In this document: piece after piece, positions 13,336-23,373 of the stretch
How the letters are laid out: each line of letters starts with the position of its first letter
Numbering within the stretch: the stretch's first letter is position 1
NCBI RefSeq assembly: GCF_012273895.1
Contig: NC_052105.1
Coordinates: 620,001 to 684,000 of the forward strand
From: Zerene cesonia
Taxonomy: Eukaryota; Arthropoda; Insecta; Lepidoptera; Pieridae
Direction of reading: 5' to 3'
DNA: 64,000 nt
Translations under genes and position numbers: made by a program
Notes under the pieces: generated by a model
Databases searched by the model: none
What the model was told of the DNA's origin: nothing
The model's input: the letters and a program-made list of their open reading frames with translations, nothing else

Positions 13336-14491
13336 TAGTAGGATATACGTATGGTTACCTTTGGACTTTGGTATACGTATCACGCTCGTATATCACTGAG
13401 TTACCTCATATTCTATACATACATAAATACGTAATTTTATCCTAAAATTGTTACCTTGAATAAATTGCGTGTTCAATTCTAACTATTTCGTAATGCTACC
13501 TGAATCTCATCAGATACTGAATTTCGACATACCTGCACAAGTCGGTAACACTAAAACGTTTTTAATAACTAATCACCAATTGAAATGCATTCTCTATACC
13601 GCTTGGTAATTGAATCTTGGCCAAGATGGATCACCGCATTACCACTGACCTTCATATGAGTGGTCCGTGATTTATGACGCTAGGCGAGAGTCGCTTTCTA
13701 TAGTGATAGTGGCCCTTGTTATATCTTTGTGTGATTAACAATTTATATTATTTCCTTGGCCTTGATTTTGATAAGTAATTTTAGTATGCCGTAAAGTATT
13801 AAAAGATTACGTTTTCGTTAAAAGGTGTGGTTATTTCTGTAAAATATATTGTTTTAAAATTGAAGTAATTTATCTAAGTCGATATCTGTAAAAAAGGTCG
13901 TGTCTAAATTAGTAAAGCCGTTTAGATGGTGACAAACGAAAGTTAAATATTGTTTCAGAAATATATGCGTTTAATAGATAGCTATTTATTAAATGCAATA
14001 TTCACTGTGACATAGTGCTTATAATTAAGTTTAATTTGTAATATTAATCCGCTTGTGTTGATCTGTAACTTTTAATAACTCCTATTACACGCGGTCGGGA
14101 TGATAAAAGAAATTATTCTATGATCTTTTCCTGGGATTATTAAAGGAAATAATTAAAGAAATTTTACACAAAAAGAAAGCGTTGTTGTTATCGTTGAAAA
14201 CGACAAATTATTTATATAGCTATGGAAAAGACATTGTTATAGAAATAATCTTTCATTTACTTGTTTGATTTGTACGTTTTCTTTCTTTGTTACACCATCG
14301 ACTCTTAACTCCCAGACATCTGCTGATTGATGTTTATTGTGAGTTAACTCGACGACCCCCCAATTAATTAAAATGATATAGGTTTAAAATTTAACAAGTT
14401 ATTGACACGGTTTGCACTTATTGAGGACAGAGGTGGGTCGGTGGGCAATTGACCAAATTGCGACTGCAGTGGTATCATGTTTTAGTAATAA

Positions 14492-14700
14492 CTAGCTGCT
14501 CCCCGCGGTTTCACCCGCGTAAGTCTGTATCCCGTAGGAATATCGGAATAAAAAGTTGTTTATATGTTATTCCAGTTGTCCAGCTGTTAACCTACTAAAT
14601 TTCATTGCGATCGGTTCAGGAGTTTTTGCGTGAAAGAGCAAGAAACACACACACATCCTTACAAACTTTTGCATTTATAATATTAGTAGAATTAGTAGGA
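14492..14700 (-). mobile_element. Non-autonomous Helitron, 'attataaatgcgaaagtttg' family
   Basis: CTAG at 14492-14495 is preceded by A and followed by 'ccccgcggtttcacccgcg', which forms the 3' hairpin on the minus strand. The 5' end has a short internal duplication ('attagtaga attagtagga'), so the last bases are uncertain. Internal blocks match the copies at 13115 and 22741. Confidence 0.65.
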
Positions 14701-15183
14701 AGTATGATTTGCTTTGTAAAGTTCTTGTTTTGTTTTGGTTTATGTTTCACTGGACTTCCCACTGTTAAAAATGCATGCTTCGATTGATTGAAATTAAATA
14801 GCAGTTGTAATTTAATGTTATAAAGAGTGTATCTTAAATTTAAATACTTAATGTGACGATGATACTTTGATGACAATACCAGTAGTAACGTAGATACAAA
14901 CGAAATACATTGAATAAATTTTCAATTAATTATTAAACAGTCATTTGGCATATTTGCAAATATCTCTGGCAAATTTCATAACTGATGTCGCGTTTTTTAT
15001 AGACATACCGTATAACCTTAAAATAATGCAATCGACTCGTCTAAACAATAGATGCTAACGCCTGCAGCCTCTCACTCTTAGCCTTCTTCTGGAGGACGAG
15101 TGCCGATAAAATGTACATGTTTTTTTTTGTTGGTTATTGGTGTCAGAGTTATAAACAATTAACTTGTATTTACAATTTCGTCT

Positions 15184-15345
15184 TCACTACAAAGTATAAA
15201 ACAAAGTCATTTGCATGCTTAAATTTTTAAAAATACGCAACGGTGTTTGATGGGTTTCTTTTTAATAGATAGAGTGATTGAATAGGGAGGAGATTTATAT
15301 GTATAATTTTAACGTTTATAAAACTAATTCGAATAAATTGTGTGT
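15184..15345 (+). mobile_element. Helitron fragment, 'cactacatagtataaaac' family
   Basis: It begins 'tcactacaaagtataaaac' and contains 'aatagatagagtgattga' and the 'aaactaattcgaata' block of this family. The GC-rich 3' hairpin and CTAG end are missing, so the copy is 3'-truncated or heavily diverged. Confidence 0.5.
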
Positions 15346-15514
15346 AAATGTGTATTTTCATATAAGTATACATACATAAAAATCAATTTAAAGTGATTTC
15401 TTAGATCATCAATATTAATGTTTAAATCATCTCCTTCGCTCTGCGTTTTGTTATAATCTGAATATGTTTATTAAGTTAATTATAACTCTCATAAAATACG
15501 GACACAAAAGAAAT

Positions 15515-15605
15515 CAGAATCAAGCTATTTTGCTAGGGCTCGAACCTCAATGATCCTAAAAAGGTTACCTGTCAGCTAAGCAGTTTCCAATGGATTGATG
15601 CGTTT
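15515..15605 (-). mobile_element. tRNA-derived SINE fragment
   Basis: On the minus strand a polymerase III A-box-like motif ('ttagctgacagg', 15568-15580) is followed by a B box ('ggttcgagccc', 15536-15546). The two lie too close for a canonical tRNA, and there are no matching acceptor arms, so it is more likely the head of a tRNA-derived SINE or a decayed tRNA copy. The 3' body was not recognised. Confidence 0.4.
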
Positions 15606-15872
15606 TTAATGATTCCTAAGAAATTTATTAAAATACAGCCAATTATAATCGTAAAGGTTTTATATTTATGTTTTTTGATTGGGCCTTTTTAAGCAATAGT
15701 TATTAGAAATCCGATCTTATTGTTATTGGAACCTGGCTTGACATGGCTGAGAATTTTCTAGGACAGTCATTTTTGTTGTGATATGGAATGGAATATAACA
15801 GAAAAAAATTAAGAGTGTAGTGCTGTAACCTTTTCAAAAATCACGTTTTTACAGAAACAATTTTTTTTATTA

Positions 15873-16069
15873 CTAGACGCTCGTACCGGCTCCGGGCGGA
15901 GCCGATTTTATCCCAAGGAAGCATTTAGTCGGGATAAAAAGTATTCTATCACACAAGTCAGTTCATAACCTGTCTGTATACCAAATTTCGTCATAATGGT
16001 TTTAGTAGTTTCAGCGTGATTGACGGACAAACATCCAAACAAACTTTCACATCTATAATATTAGTGTGA
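15873..16069 (-). mobile_element. Non-autonomous Helitron-like element
   Basis: CTAG at 15873-15876 is followed by a strong hairpin block ('ccggctccgggcggagccg') on the 3' side of the element. Inside are 'gggataaaaagtattct', 'ctgtataccaaatttcgtc' and 'tttagtagtttcagcgtgat'. The 5' head reads 'ctataatattagtgtga'. Terminal structure and spacing fit a Helitron. Related to the first bases of the window. Confidence 0.6.
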
Positions 16070-16604
16070 AGTGTGGTAGATAGATAAGAGCAGTTATTGC
16101 GTTTCGATAGTGCCTCTACGCAAAACCAAGTTGTGCGTTTCGAAATAATTAATTTTTCATGAATACAGATAAACTAACGAATAATATTTCTTAATCATAT
16201 ATACATAAGTACATTATTCATTGTTAGTTACTACAAAGCGGACATCTTTAATTTCCTATTGTTACTCGCTACGCAAATGTCGTCAAAATTTGAACAATAA
16301 ACAATATAAAGATAATGACTTGTGTAACATTATTTTGTAGAACTAAAATAAATGTTGTCGATGTTAAAATTAAGAAATAACACATTTGTAAAACTCTAGT
16401 ATAATGCTAATAAAATACCTATAGCTTTTACGTAATTACAAAACACAAAAAATATTACATCATGTGTAAAAGCCTACAACCAAGGCTATGAAGTTCAAAG
16501 ATTCGCTGACGGTGATTTTTTCATCAAGCATGTACAGTTGACGTAGTTGTAAACACTTTCAGTTTTAAATAATAAGTATATCATGTGCTTGTTTGTAATG
16601 GATT

Positions 16605-16645
16605 CGCCAATGATTGGCCGCGGTCACTGAACTCACGGCCAATGG
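16605..16645. promoter_or_regulatory. Cluster of three CCAAT motifs
   Basis: CCAAT occurs at 16607-16611 and 16639-16643 on the plus strand, and ATTGG at 16613-16617. The outer pair forms an inverted repeat ('attggccg' and 'cggccaat'). Such clusters can bind NF-Y, and this one sits in an otherwise AT-rich area. No TATA box or coding exon follows clearly, so a promoter role is a guess. Confidence 0.25.
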
Positions 16646-17825
16646 TGTTATTAAAAGAAATTGCCATGCTGTAAAGGTTGTGCAATATGGCGATGCGAGG
16701 CGAAATTGAAGCGTTAAATCTAAAGAATATCACCTGTATTAGATATAGATTTTAGGTTAGATAGTATAGACAAGCAATGTCTGTGTTTGATTATCAAAAA
16801 TCATATAATATGAGTTCATAATGTAAAAAATGTTACATTGTATTATGCAAAATAATACATCCATTAGAAACAAGAACGAAATAGGAACTAGTACGGCAGT
16901 AGAAACGATTTAATATGGAATTTATTTCTACGACATTGTACTAAAGTTTTTTTGTTCAATTGTAGATATACAAAATTTTATAATAAACAAAAAAGAGATC
17001 TTTTATATACTAGTAAACTTACTTGCAATTAATGTTTAACGCGTCCCTAAACGTGTAGCTAAACAAAAACAATTAGGAAATATCTTATTACTGCAACGGG
17101 AGAAGCGGTTTTAGTGACTGTGACCTTTAAAATATCGTAGATAGTTAATATGCAACGCAACGTTAAAATTATGTTTCCCATCCGTTTGTAATGGTTAACA
17201 AAACGCTACAATTAAGTCGTAAGAATCGTTTTAAATTAAACCTTTGATGAAACCACAGAACAGCAATCGCTTATCTTCACTCTGGTTAAAAAACTGGATC
17301 CATCCGGATGCTGCATTAGTTTTTGAACTTAAACTCATTTGCGGGAAGTTTTTGCACGGCCGAAACATTCGGTTGGAAAATCAACTTAATCGTATCTAGA
17401 TAGAATCTGTTTTCGCACTGGAGTTTTAAATTAATTATGTGATTAGTTTTATTGTATATAATAGTTGTATCTTATATTGATAATGAGGTGTATTGTGTAA
17501 CAAGACGTTTAACTTAAATAGAATTTTAATGTGTTCTTTTTTGGCTTCTTCACAAACTAATTTGGTCAAACGATGTAATTTGTTTAGGGAAAAAGTGATT
17601 TGGTTTCTATAAGAAACACTGTCTGAAATTTTACTCATGATATAAGGAAACATAAGCTATAATCGCACGTAAATATTCCTGCACAAAATAAGAAGAAAAA
17701 AGGGAATGAGAATATTACAACTTTCATATACATTGAGTCTTTTGAGACATCACTATTTTGAGTAAATTCATGTACATTATGTGATAACACAACGCATGAG
17801 TAAATTTTTAATAGAGTTCTTATGT

Positions 17826-18030
17826 GAGAAATTTTGAAAGAATAGAAAAAATTTGATCACGAGGCAGGATTCGAACCTGCGTATCTTGCCTAACCGTAGC
17901 AACGCCTAGCCTCTCGGCCACCCGTGATCCTGCCACAGTAATCGAATTTCTTCTACTCTTTCGGTTTCATGTGTCTATTCTTTCAAAATTTCTCATTTAT
18001 AAAGCATTTCAATGCTATAAAACTAAAAAT
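17826..18030 (-). mobile_element. tRNA-core element, copy 1 (core on minus strand)
   Basis: A 205-bp insertion flanked by the 14-bp duplication 'tagagttcttatgt' (17812-17825 and 18031-18044). It is bounded inside by a perfect 20-bp inverted repeat (17826-17845 and 17975-17994), followed by a 36-bp tail (17995-18030) containing the small hairpin 'agcat ttca atgct'. The core at 17855-17929 reads as a tRNA-like sequence on the minus strand, with an A box ('tggccgagagg') and a perfect B box ('ggttcgaatcc'). The long target duplication points to LINE-style reverse-transcribed integration, that is a SINE-like element, although the inverted repeats are unusual for that class. The same unit recurs at 52751-52934 with the core flipped. 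Confidence 0.7.
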
Positions 18031-18096
18031 TAGAGTTCTTATGTATTTAATAACACGAAATAATAATAATATTATAATTTTTTTAACAAAAACACT

Positions 18097-18197
18097 AAAC
18101 CCCTTTCAAATTGTCCGAACTAGACCAAATTATAAGGTTTAAATAAGAAAAATATAAGTGAATTGAGAACCTTCTCTTTTTTTCAGTCGGTTGAAAA
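18097..18197 (+). repeat. Dispersed repeat, 'ctagaccaaatt' family
   Basis: The block 'aaattgtccgaactagacc' is followed about 80 bases later by 'tttcagtcggttgaaaag'. The same pair of blocks bounds the copies at 631-720 and 36301-36480. No reading frame. Likely a short, internally deleted remnant. Confidence 0.5.
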
Positions 18198-18804
18198 GAG
18201 TACAACTGGAAGGTAGTTTTCGCTCTCGTTTCACCGACCTTTACCTATAATTAATCTATATATAATACAATTATATAATACAATACAATTTTACTCAAAT
18301 GTAAGTGAACAAAGAACATAGTAGTGACATGATGAAATCAGCTATCTCGTATTAACTACGCACAAAGTATTGTACGTTAGAACAATTAGGAAATACTTTA
18401 TCTCATTACTCTTAATACGGAGTCAAAGATAAACATGGGCTAATATCTAAAAATATCTATATTGATAAGTGGCGCGCTATCGTGGGTAAGTGGGTCGGCC
18501 TAAAATGTAAGTGATATGTCACTATTTCGTACATTGGATGCAATTGCCAAAGACATGTCTTATTCTTCTCCAATTTAGACTCGTTTGGTTATTGCTTTGC
18601 GGAGTGAGATATTGATTTTGGATATATAGTGACGATTGATAATTTTGTGTTATTTGGTTTGGGAAAATTCTATTTTTTTAAGATTTTAATAGTAATGAGC
18701 GAAGGGTTTCGAAGGACCTTTACAGTTTTTTGCAGTACGTAACACATACTATATTTGCCCACAGTCGCTAAAATAATTCCATATATTATCTGTAATAATA
18801 ACAT

Positions 18805-19147
18805 TCTCGTGTCACAGTTTTCGTTGCCGTACTCCTTCGAAACGGCTTGACCGATTCTTATGAAATTTTGTGTGCATATTGGGTATGTTTGAGAATCGGC
18901 TAACGTCTATTTTTCATACTTCTAAATAATCAGAGTAAGGCAGAACAGCGTTTGCCGGGTGCAGCTAGTCCAATATATAAAATTCTCGTATCACAGTTTT
19001 CGTTGCCATACTCCTCCGAAACGGCTTGACCGATTTTGATGAAATTTTTTGTGCTTATCCGGTATCTATGAGAATCGGCCAACATCTATTTTTCATCCCC
19101 CTAAATGATCAGAGTCAGGCAGAACAGCGTTTGCCGGGTGCAGCTAG
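18805..19147 (+). mobile_element. Tandem pair of Helitron-like elements
   Basis: Two copies of about 165 bp follow one another, the first ending in CTAG at 18964-18967 and the second in CTAG at 19144-19147, each followed by T. Both start 'attctcgt(g/a)tcacagtttt', continue 'cgaaacggcttgaccgatt' and finish 'cgtttgccgggtgcagctag'. The 17 bases between them ('tccaatatataaaattc') hold the usual AT-rich head. They are clearly similar but not identical, so duplication is not very recent. Confidence 0.6.
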
Positions 19148-20089
19148 TATTATTTATATATGTTTTCACAGTCCGTGTACATATTTTTTACCAACTTTTC
19201 GTATAACAGGATGCTTTTTTCCACAATTAATAGATGTAATATAATTTGAATGCAAATTCTCGAACATACTAGAAAAAATAGATATTTTTCTTATTACCAT
19301 TATTATTTATTTATTATTATTTTTATTTTACCTTGACTCCTTGTGGTTATATCTTGAATGTCACAAAACTTGACGTTAACTGTACACAATGACGCAGTTA
19401 ATAATGCATTAATTAGCATACAGGTGTTAAGAAACATTGTAGTTTATACAAACTTGTTTATTTTGGCTGCTTGTTCAATTTTAATTTATTTATACAATTT
19501 AGTAACTGTTATTGAGTTAAGAATTTACTGCGGATAGGTTTTAAAAATATACAATCGTATTTATATTATGTTAATAAAAGGATTTTTCAAAAGACAATGA
19601 TATTGGTTTTCTTACATAGTTTCGATTTCAAATCAACCTGCATAACAAACATTAAATCTCATATAACTACTTTCTCTCATATAATGAATCAACGTCAAAC
19701 GAAAATATTTGAACTATAAGCATTTTGGTAGAATTAATGTCACATAAACATATTAGACGGTCATTATTCAATTTACAAATTGATTTCGAGGGTCATCATT
19801 TCTTCTTGGCGAGTTCATATGAAGGTTCATATGCTAAATTAATCGGAATACTACGAAATACTATAAAGTATTTCTTGTAATAATTCCGTCCTACAAAAGG
19901 GCACCGACGTTCCTATGCCGTAGGTTCCACTTTAGATTTTAGAATAGGTCTTAATGACAATACTTTCTTATCAAACTCAAAAACAATCAAGCTTGCCAAA
20001 TATAAAATCAGATCGAATTGAAACGTCGGTTAAAGACATTTAAGCTTTATTAAGTTTTTAGTTTATTAGTCTTCGTTCTCGTATATATA

Positions 20090-20229
20090 CTAGCTGTTTA
20101 CCCTAGCTTCGCCCGTGGTACATAGCTTACCTTTTTCAGTTTTCTAATCGTGAAAGAATTTTTGAAATCGGTCCAGTGGTTTTTGTGTGAAAACATTACA
20201 AGCAAATCTTTCCTCTTTATAATATAAGG
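20090..20229 (-). mobile_element. Helitron-like element, 'gaccagtggtt' family
   Basis: CTAG at 20090-20093 opens the minus-strand 3' end with 'cttcgcccgtggtacatag'. Inside is 'gaaagaatttttgaaatcgg', 'ccagtggtttttg' and the head 'tttataatataagg'. The same blocks occur at 46059-46337 and, on the plus strand, at 54751-54911. No coding capacity. Confidence 0.55.
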
Positions 20230-20385
20230 TATGGACAAGGTCGCTACGTCGCCAGCGGATTGGCGTATCCTTGCACATTTCGTATGGGTATCCGTCTTCG
20301 TCCTTACGGGCAAGTGGGTGCTTCCTTTGTTCATCTAAATATGTCGCCGCTAAACGGTGCACGTGGGGATTTACACGCGATGGCT
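20230..20385 (-). other. GC-rich exon-like fragment, unidentified
   Basis: A sharply GC-richer block directly abuts the head of the neighbouring Helitron. On the minus strand one frame stays open through the whole block. It encodes a well-mixed, charged peptide that includes HRLAATYLDEQRKHPLARK and DEDGYPYEMCKDTPIRW (about 50 residues), unlike the biased peptides of AT-rich noncoding DNA. The upstream edge has an AG ('tctgctag') that could be an acceptor, but no good donor follows; the frame runs into the Helitron. It may be an isolated exon, a captured or processed gene fragment, or part of an unrecognised transposon protein. I do not recognise the family. Confidence 0.3.
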
Positions 20386-21603
20386 AGCAGAATTAGTACT
20401 CAGTAGATATAGGAGCTGTTTCGGATTGTGCTGGTAATTTGGGGTTTATAAATCCTGTATGTTGGCAGTTGGCTCAGGGAAGTCGATTATTCAGGATTTG
20501 TTGCTGTTTAATATCATGATGCAACATTTCTAGTTTAGAAATTAAATATGTCACACGCTAACAAAATCCAGGCATCGGACGTGAAGAGATGCAAGTCTGT
20601 TAGGAGACAGAGAGGTGATGACAATTTAGAAAGTGGAATTTGTAAATAGCCAGATCGGGCAATGCTGGCGTATTATGGACCTTGTACAGAGAGTTTGTCA
20701 GCGTTTCGCTAATTATTTTCTAGCTTTCTAGTTAGATAGTCTTTATTATGAAGATGTACGGATGTCCGAGGTCATCTTACTTTTTTAATACCTAATCTTT
20801 CTGTCTTATAGTTTTTTTCAATTGATGGAACTGCATTTAGAGTTTTTATTTTTTTTATTAAAAACACTCGTTTCATTGCCTCCTCCTATTTTGAAGGTTA
20901 ATAAACGTGGAGCTGAGAGTTTTTATTTTGGAAATATAATACTCTTCTTCATAATCCCTACTTAACTTATATTATATAGGCAAAAGTCACCCTGTCTGTC
21001 AGTCTTTTCTTGGCGCATAAACCACTGAATCGATTTGGATGAAATTAGGCACAAAGATAGTTTATTATGGAATAATCAAAGGATTGATTGTACATTGCGA
21101 GTTTTCCTTTGAATATGCGGGTGAAGATACGAAGATTTCAGAAAACTAGTATTTAATTACTGTAAATGAATAAAACAGCTTTTAGATACAGTCATTTCAT
21201 AAGAACGCACAATAAATGTTCAATAGCAACCTTCTATATATATATCTACCAGGTACCTATATCAATTCTTTTTATCCTTTTGGCATATTTGTTATTGATT
21301 CACAAATGGGCTTGGAATCTAAAGTATTCAATTATACCTTGTTAAACAAAGCATCTATTGCATCAAGAACGTTGAGAATTTTTTAATTGGCGATAACATA
21401 ATCTTCCAACGGTTTTCAATTAGCAGACTTCCTGAAAATTAATTATGCTGCATTCTTAGCACATATTTATAAAGTTATTGTATCAATCAGAGAAATATTT
21501 TACAATAACAACACCCTTATGTTATAGGAAGTATGAAGTATGGTTTTCTAATATCGTCGCTTAGGTACTTACTATTGAAATCGGAAAAGTTCCAAATACT
21601 TAT

Positions 21604-21928
21604 TGTGGGAGTCGAGCACGCTTCCGCACGAATTGGGCCAGCTCGCACCGGGGAAGTACCACACCCCCACAGAAAACCGGCGTGAAATATTGGCATGCCA
21701 CTGTGTTTCGTGCGGTTAGTGGGGGAGCTGAAGGCCCGTTCCATTCCCAGTCCCAGTCCATTCCATTCCTTCTTTCCAGTCGTTAACCCATTCCTTTTTC
21801 CTTATCCCAAAAAAGCGGGCAGCGCATTCGCAGAGGCCCAACCTTTGCGAATGTTCATGGGCGGTGCTGATCGCTTACCATCAGGCGAACCACCAGCTCA
21901 GTTGCCCGCTATGACATAAAAAAAAAAT
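21604..21928 (-). mobile_element. SINE-like repeat, near full length
   Basis: On the minus strand it starts 'ttatgtcatagcgggcaac', then 'tgagctggtggttcgcctg', 'gatggtaagcgatcagc', 'cgctgcccgcttttttggg', and ends in 'gtgtggtacttccccgg' and 'attcgtgcggaagcgtgctc'. It is one of the most complete copies in the window. Open frames across it on both strands are incidental; similar frames appear at 48885-49175. The family is widespread in Lepidoptera; I am not sure of its formal name. Confidence 0.6.
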
Positions 21929-22740
21929 ACTTTCAGATTTGATATTCAAACCCATTGGTCTTTAGCCGACAAGTATAGATTATAAATGACATATGTATTT
22001 TTATCGTCGTAAACGTCATATGTCATATTATTACTATTGTCATTAATTGAACTGCGCAATTTCTTGGCGGGAAGGTTACTTTATAAAAGGTTGAATGCCT
22101 GTCTAGTCATTAAGTTGCAATGTCATTTATTTAAAGAAAATACAGAGAAAGGAGATTATTGATCGGTATTCTGATTATAATCGTTACTTGATAAAAAATC
22201 GATGCGAAGGCAATAACTTAATAACTTGTGAGTATAATTGATATATTTTTTAAAGTACAAAGACACAAACACATCTCATATCTCATACGTGAGGCTAATA
22301 TCGAGACAGCGAAAATATTTGTCCATCTTTCTTTTCAAATTGATACTTTCTAATTAGAGACAACAGTGAACAAAAATTTTATAACAATTAACAAAAATAT
22401 CGTTTATAGATTCTAAAATTACTACATTTTTATGAATATGTTATAATTTGTACTTTGGCACAATACAGTTAATAACCGGATGAGATGAGATGAGATTATA
22501 TTCAGGATTAGAACTCTGCATATAGCCAACTTTCCTTCAGACACACGAACTGTGTTGTAGCTAGCTTTACATGTATACTACTGAATAATTGGATGCCCAT
22601 TACAATTTCCAAGGTTGCACTCCGCTGACGAATTTGGAGAGATAATTTGCAAACAATAGATCAAAAGGTCCTCTGTATACTCGCACTCTTACGATAGTTT
22701 TAATATATATTAAACCTTAAATAAATAAACAGCCATAACA

Positions 22741-22940
22741 TCCTACTAATATTATAAATGCGAAAGTTTGTAAGGATGTGTGTGTGTTTGTTGCTCTTTC
22801 ACGCAAAGACTACTGAACTGATTGCAATGAAATTTGGTACGTAGACAGCTGAACAACTGGAAAAACATATAGGCAACTTTTTATCCCGATATTCCTACGA
22901 GATACGAACTTACGCGGGTGAAACCGCGGTGCGCAGCTAG
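22741..22940 (+). mobile_element. Non-autonomous Helitron, intact ends
   Basis: Starts 'tcctactaatattataaatg' right after host A (22740) and ends 'gcgcagctag' right before host T (22941). The 3' hairpin is 'gcgggtgaaaccgc' about 10 bases before CTAG. Internal blocks ('aaggatgtgtgtgtg', 'gctctttcacgcaa', 'gcaatgaaatttggtac', 'tatcccgatattcctacg') are shared with copies at 13115, 14492, 45493 and 58465. Confidence 0.75.
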
Positions 22941-23168
22941 TCATTGCTAAACGAGAGTTAGTAGAAAGCGGATAAAGGTCATTTGATTTCAATTTCTAAC
23001 ATCGCGTAAGTGCTAATTGTCTTGTAACGCTGTTGCAATTTGGCGTGCTAATCCATTGGATGTGTGTCAATATTTTACGGGTATCTAAGCGTTAGAAAAA
23101 TCTTTGTGTAAATTGTATTTATTCAATTTACCGCAGAGGTAATGAATTTATCTTTTGTATGCGATATA

Positions 23169-23373
23169 TCACTATATAGTATAAAACAAAGTCGCTTTCT
23201 CTGTCTGTCCCTATAACTCTATGTATGTTTAAATCCTTAAATCTTTAAAACTACTACGTATTTTGATGATTTTTTTTAAATAGATAGAGTGATTTAGGTT
23301 AGGAAGGTTTATATTTATAATAGCATTAAACTACTCGGAATTAAACGCGTGCGAAGCGGCAGACAAAATCTAG
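23169..23373 (+). mobile_element. Non-autonomous Helitron, 'cactacatagtataaaac' family
   Basis: TC after host A at 23168, then 'actatatagtataaaac', 'tttctctgtctgtcc', 'taaatagatagagtgattt' and 'aaactactcggaattaaac'. It ends in a weak GC block and CTAG (23370-23373) before T. A near full-length copy with no open frame. Confidence 0.65.

Larger units (their letters stand above)
12365..17811. other. Gene-free, repeat-rich stretch
   Basis: No exon is supported. The stretch contains Helitron copies (13115-13335, 14492-14700, 15184-15345, 15873-16069), a tRNA-derived SINE fragment (15515-15605) and a cluster of CCAAT motifs (16605-16645). A GC-richer patch at 12700-12830 includes a perfect 12-bp palindrome 'gagtctagactc' but has no clear reading frame. 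Confidence 0.5.

Noticed and set aside
17855..17929. tRNA gene on the minus strand
   Set aside because: Acceptor and T stems and both pol III boxes are good, but the anticodon loop lacks T33 and gives no sensible anticodon. The same sequence recurs within a mobile element with target duplications, so it is a tRNA-derived element core.
18805..19147. CRISPR-like direct repeats
   Set aside because: Only two units of about 165 bp with Helitron ends in a eukaryotic context; no short regular repeats with spacers exist in the window.
21517..21919. Protein-coding frames on both strands
   Set aside because: They lie in a SINE-like repeat that has similar incidental frames in other copies (48885-49175), with no conserved peptide.
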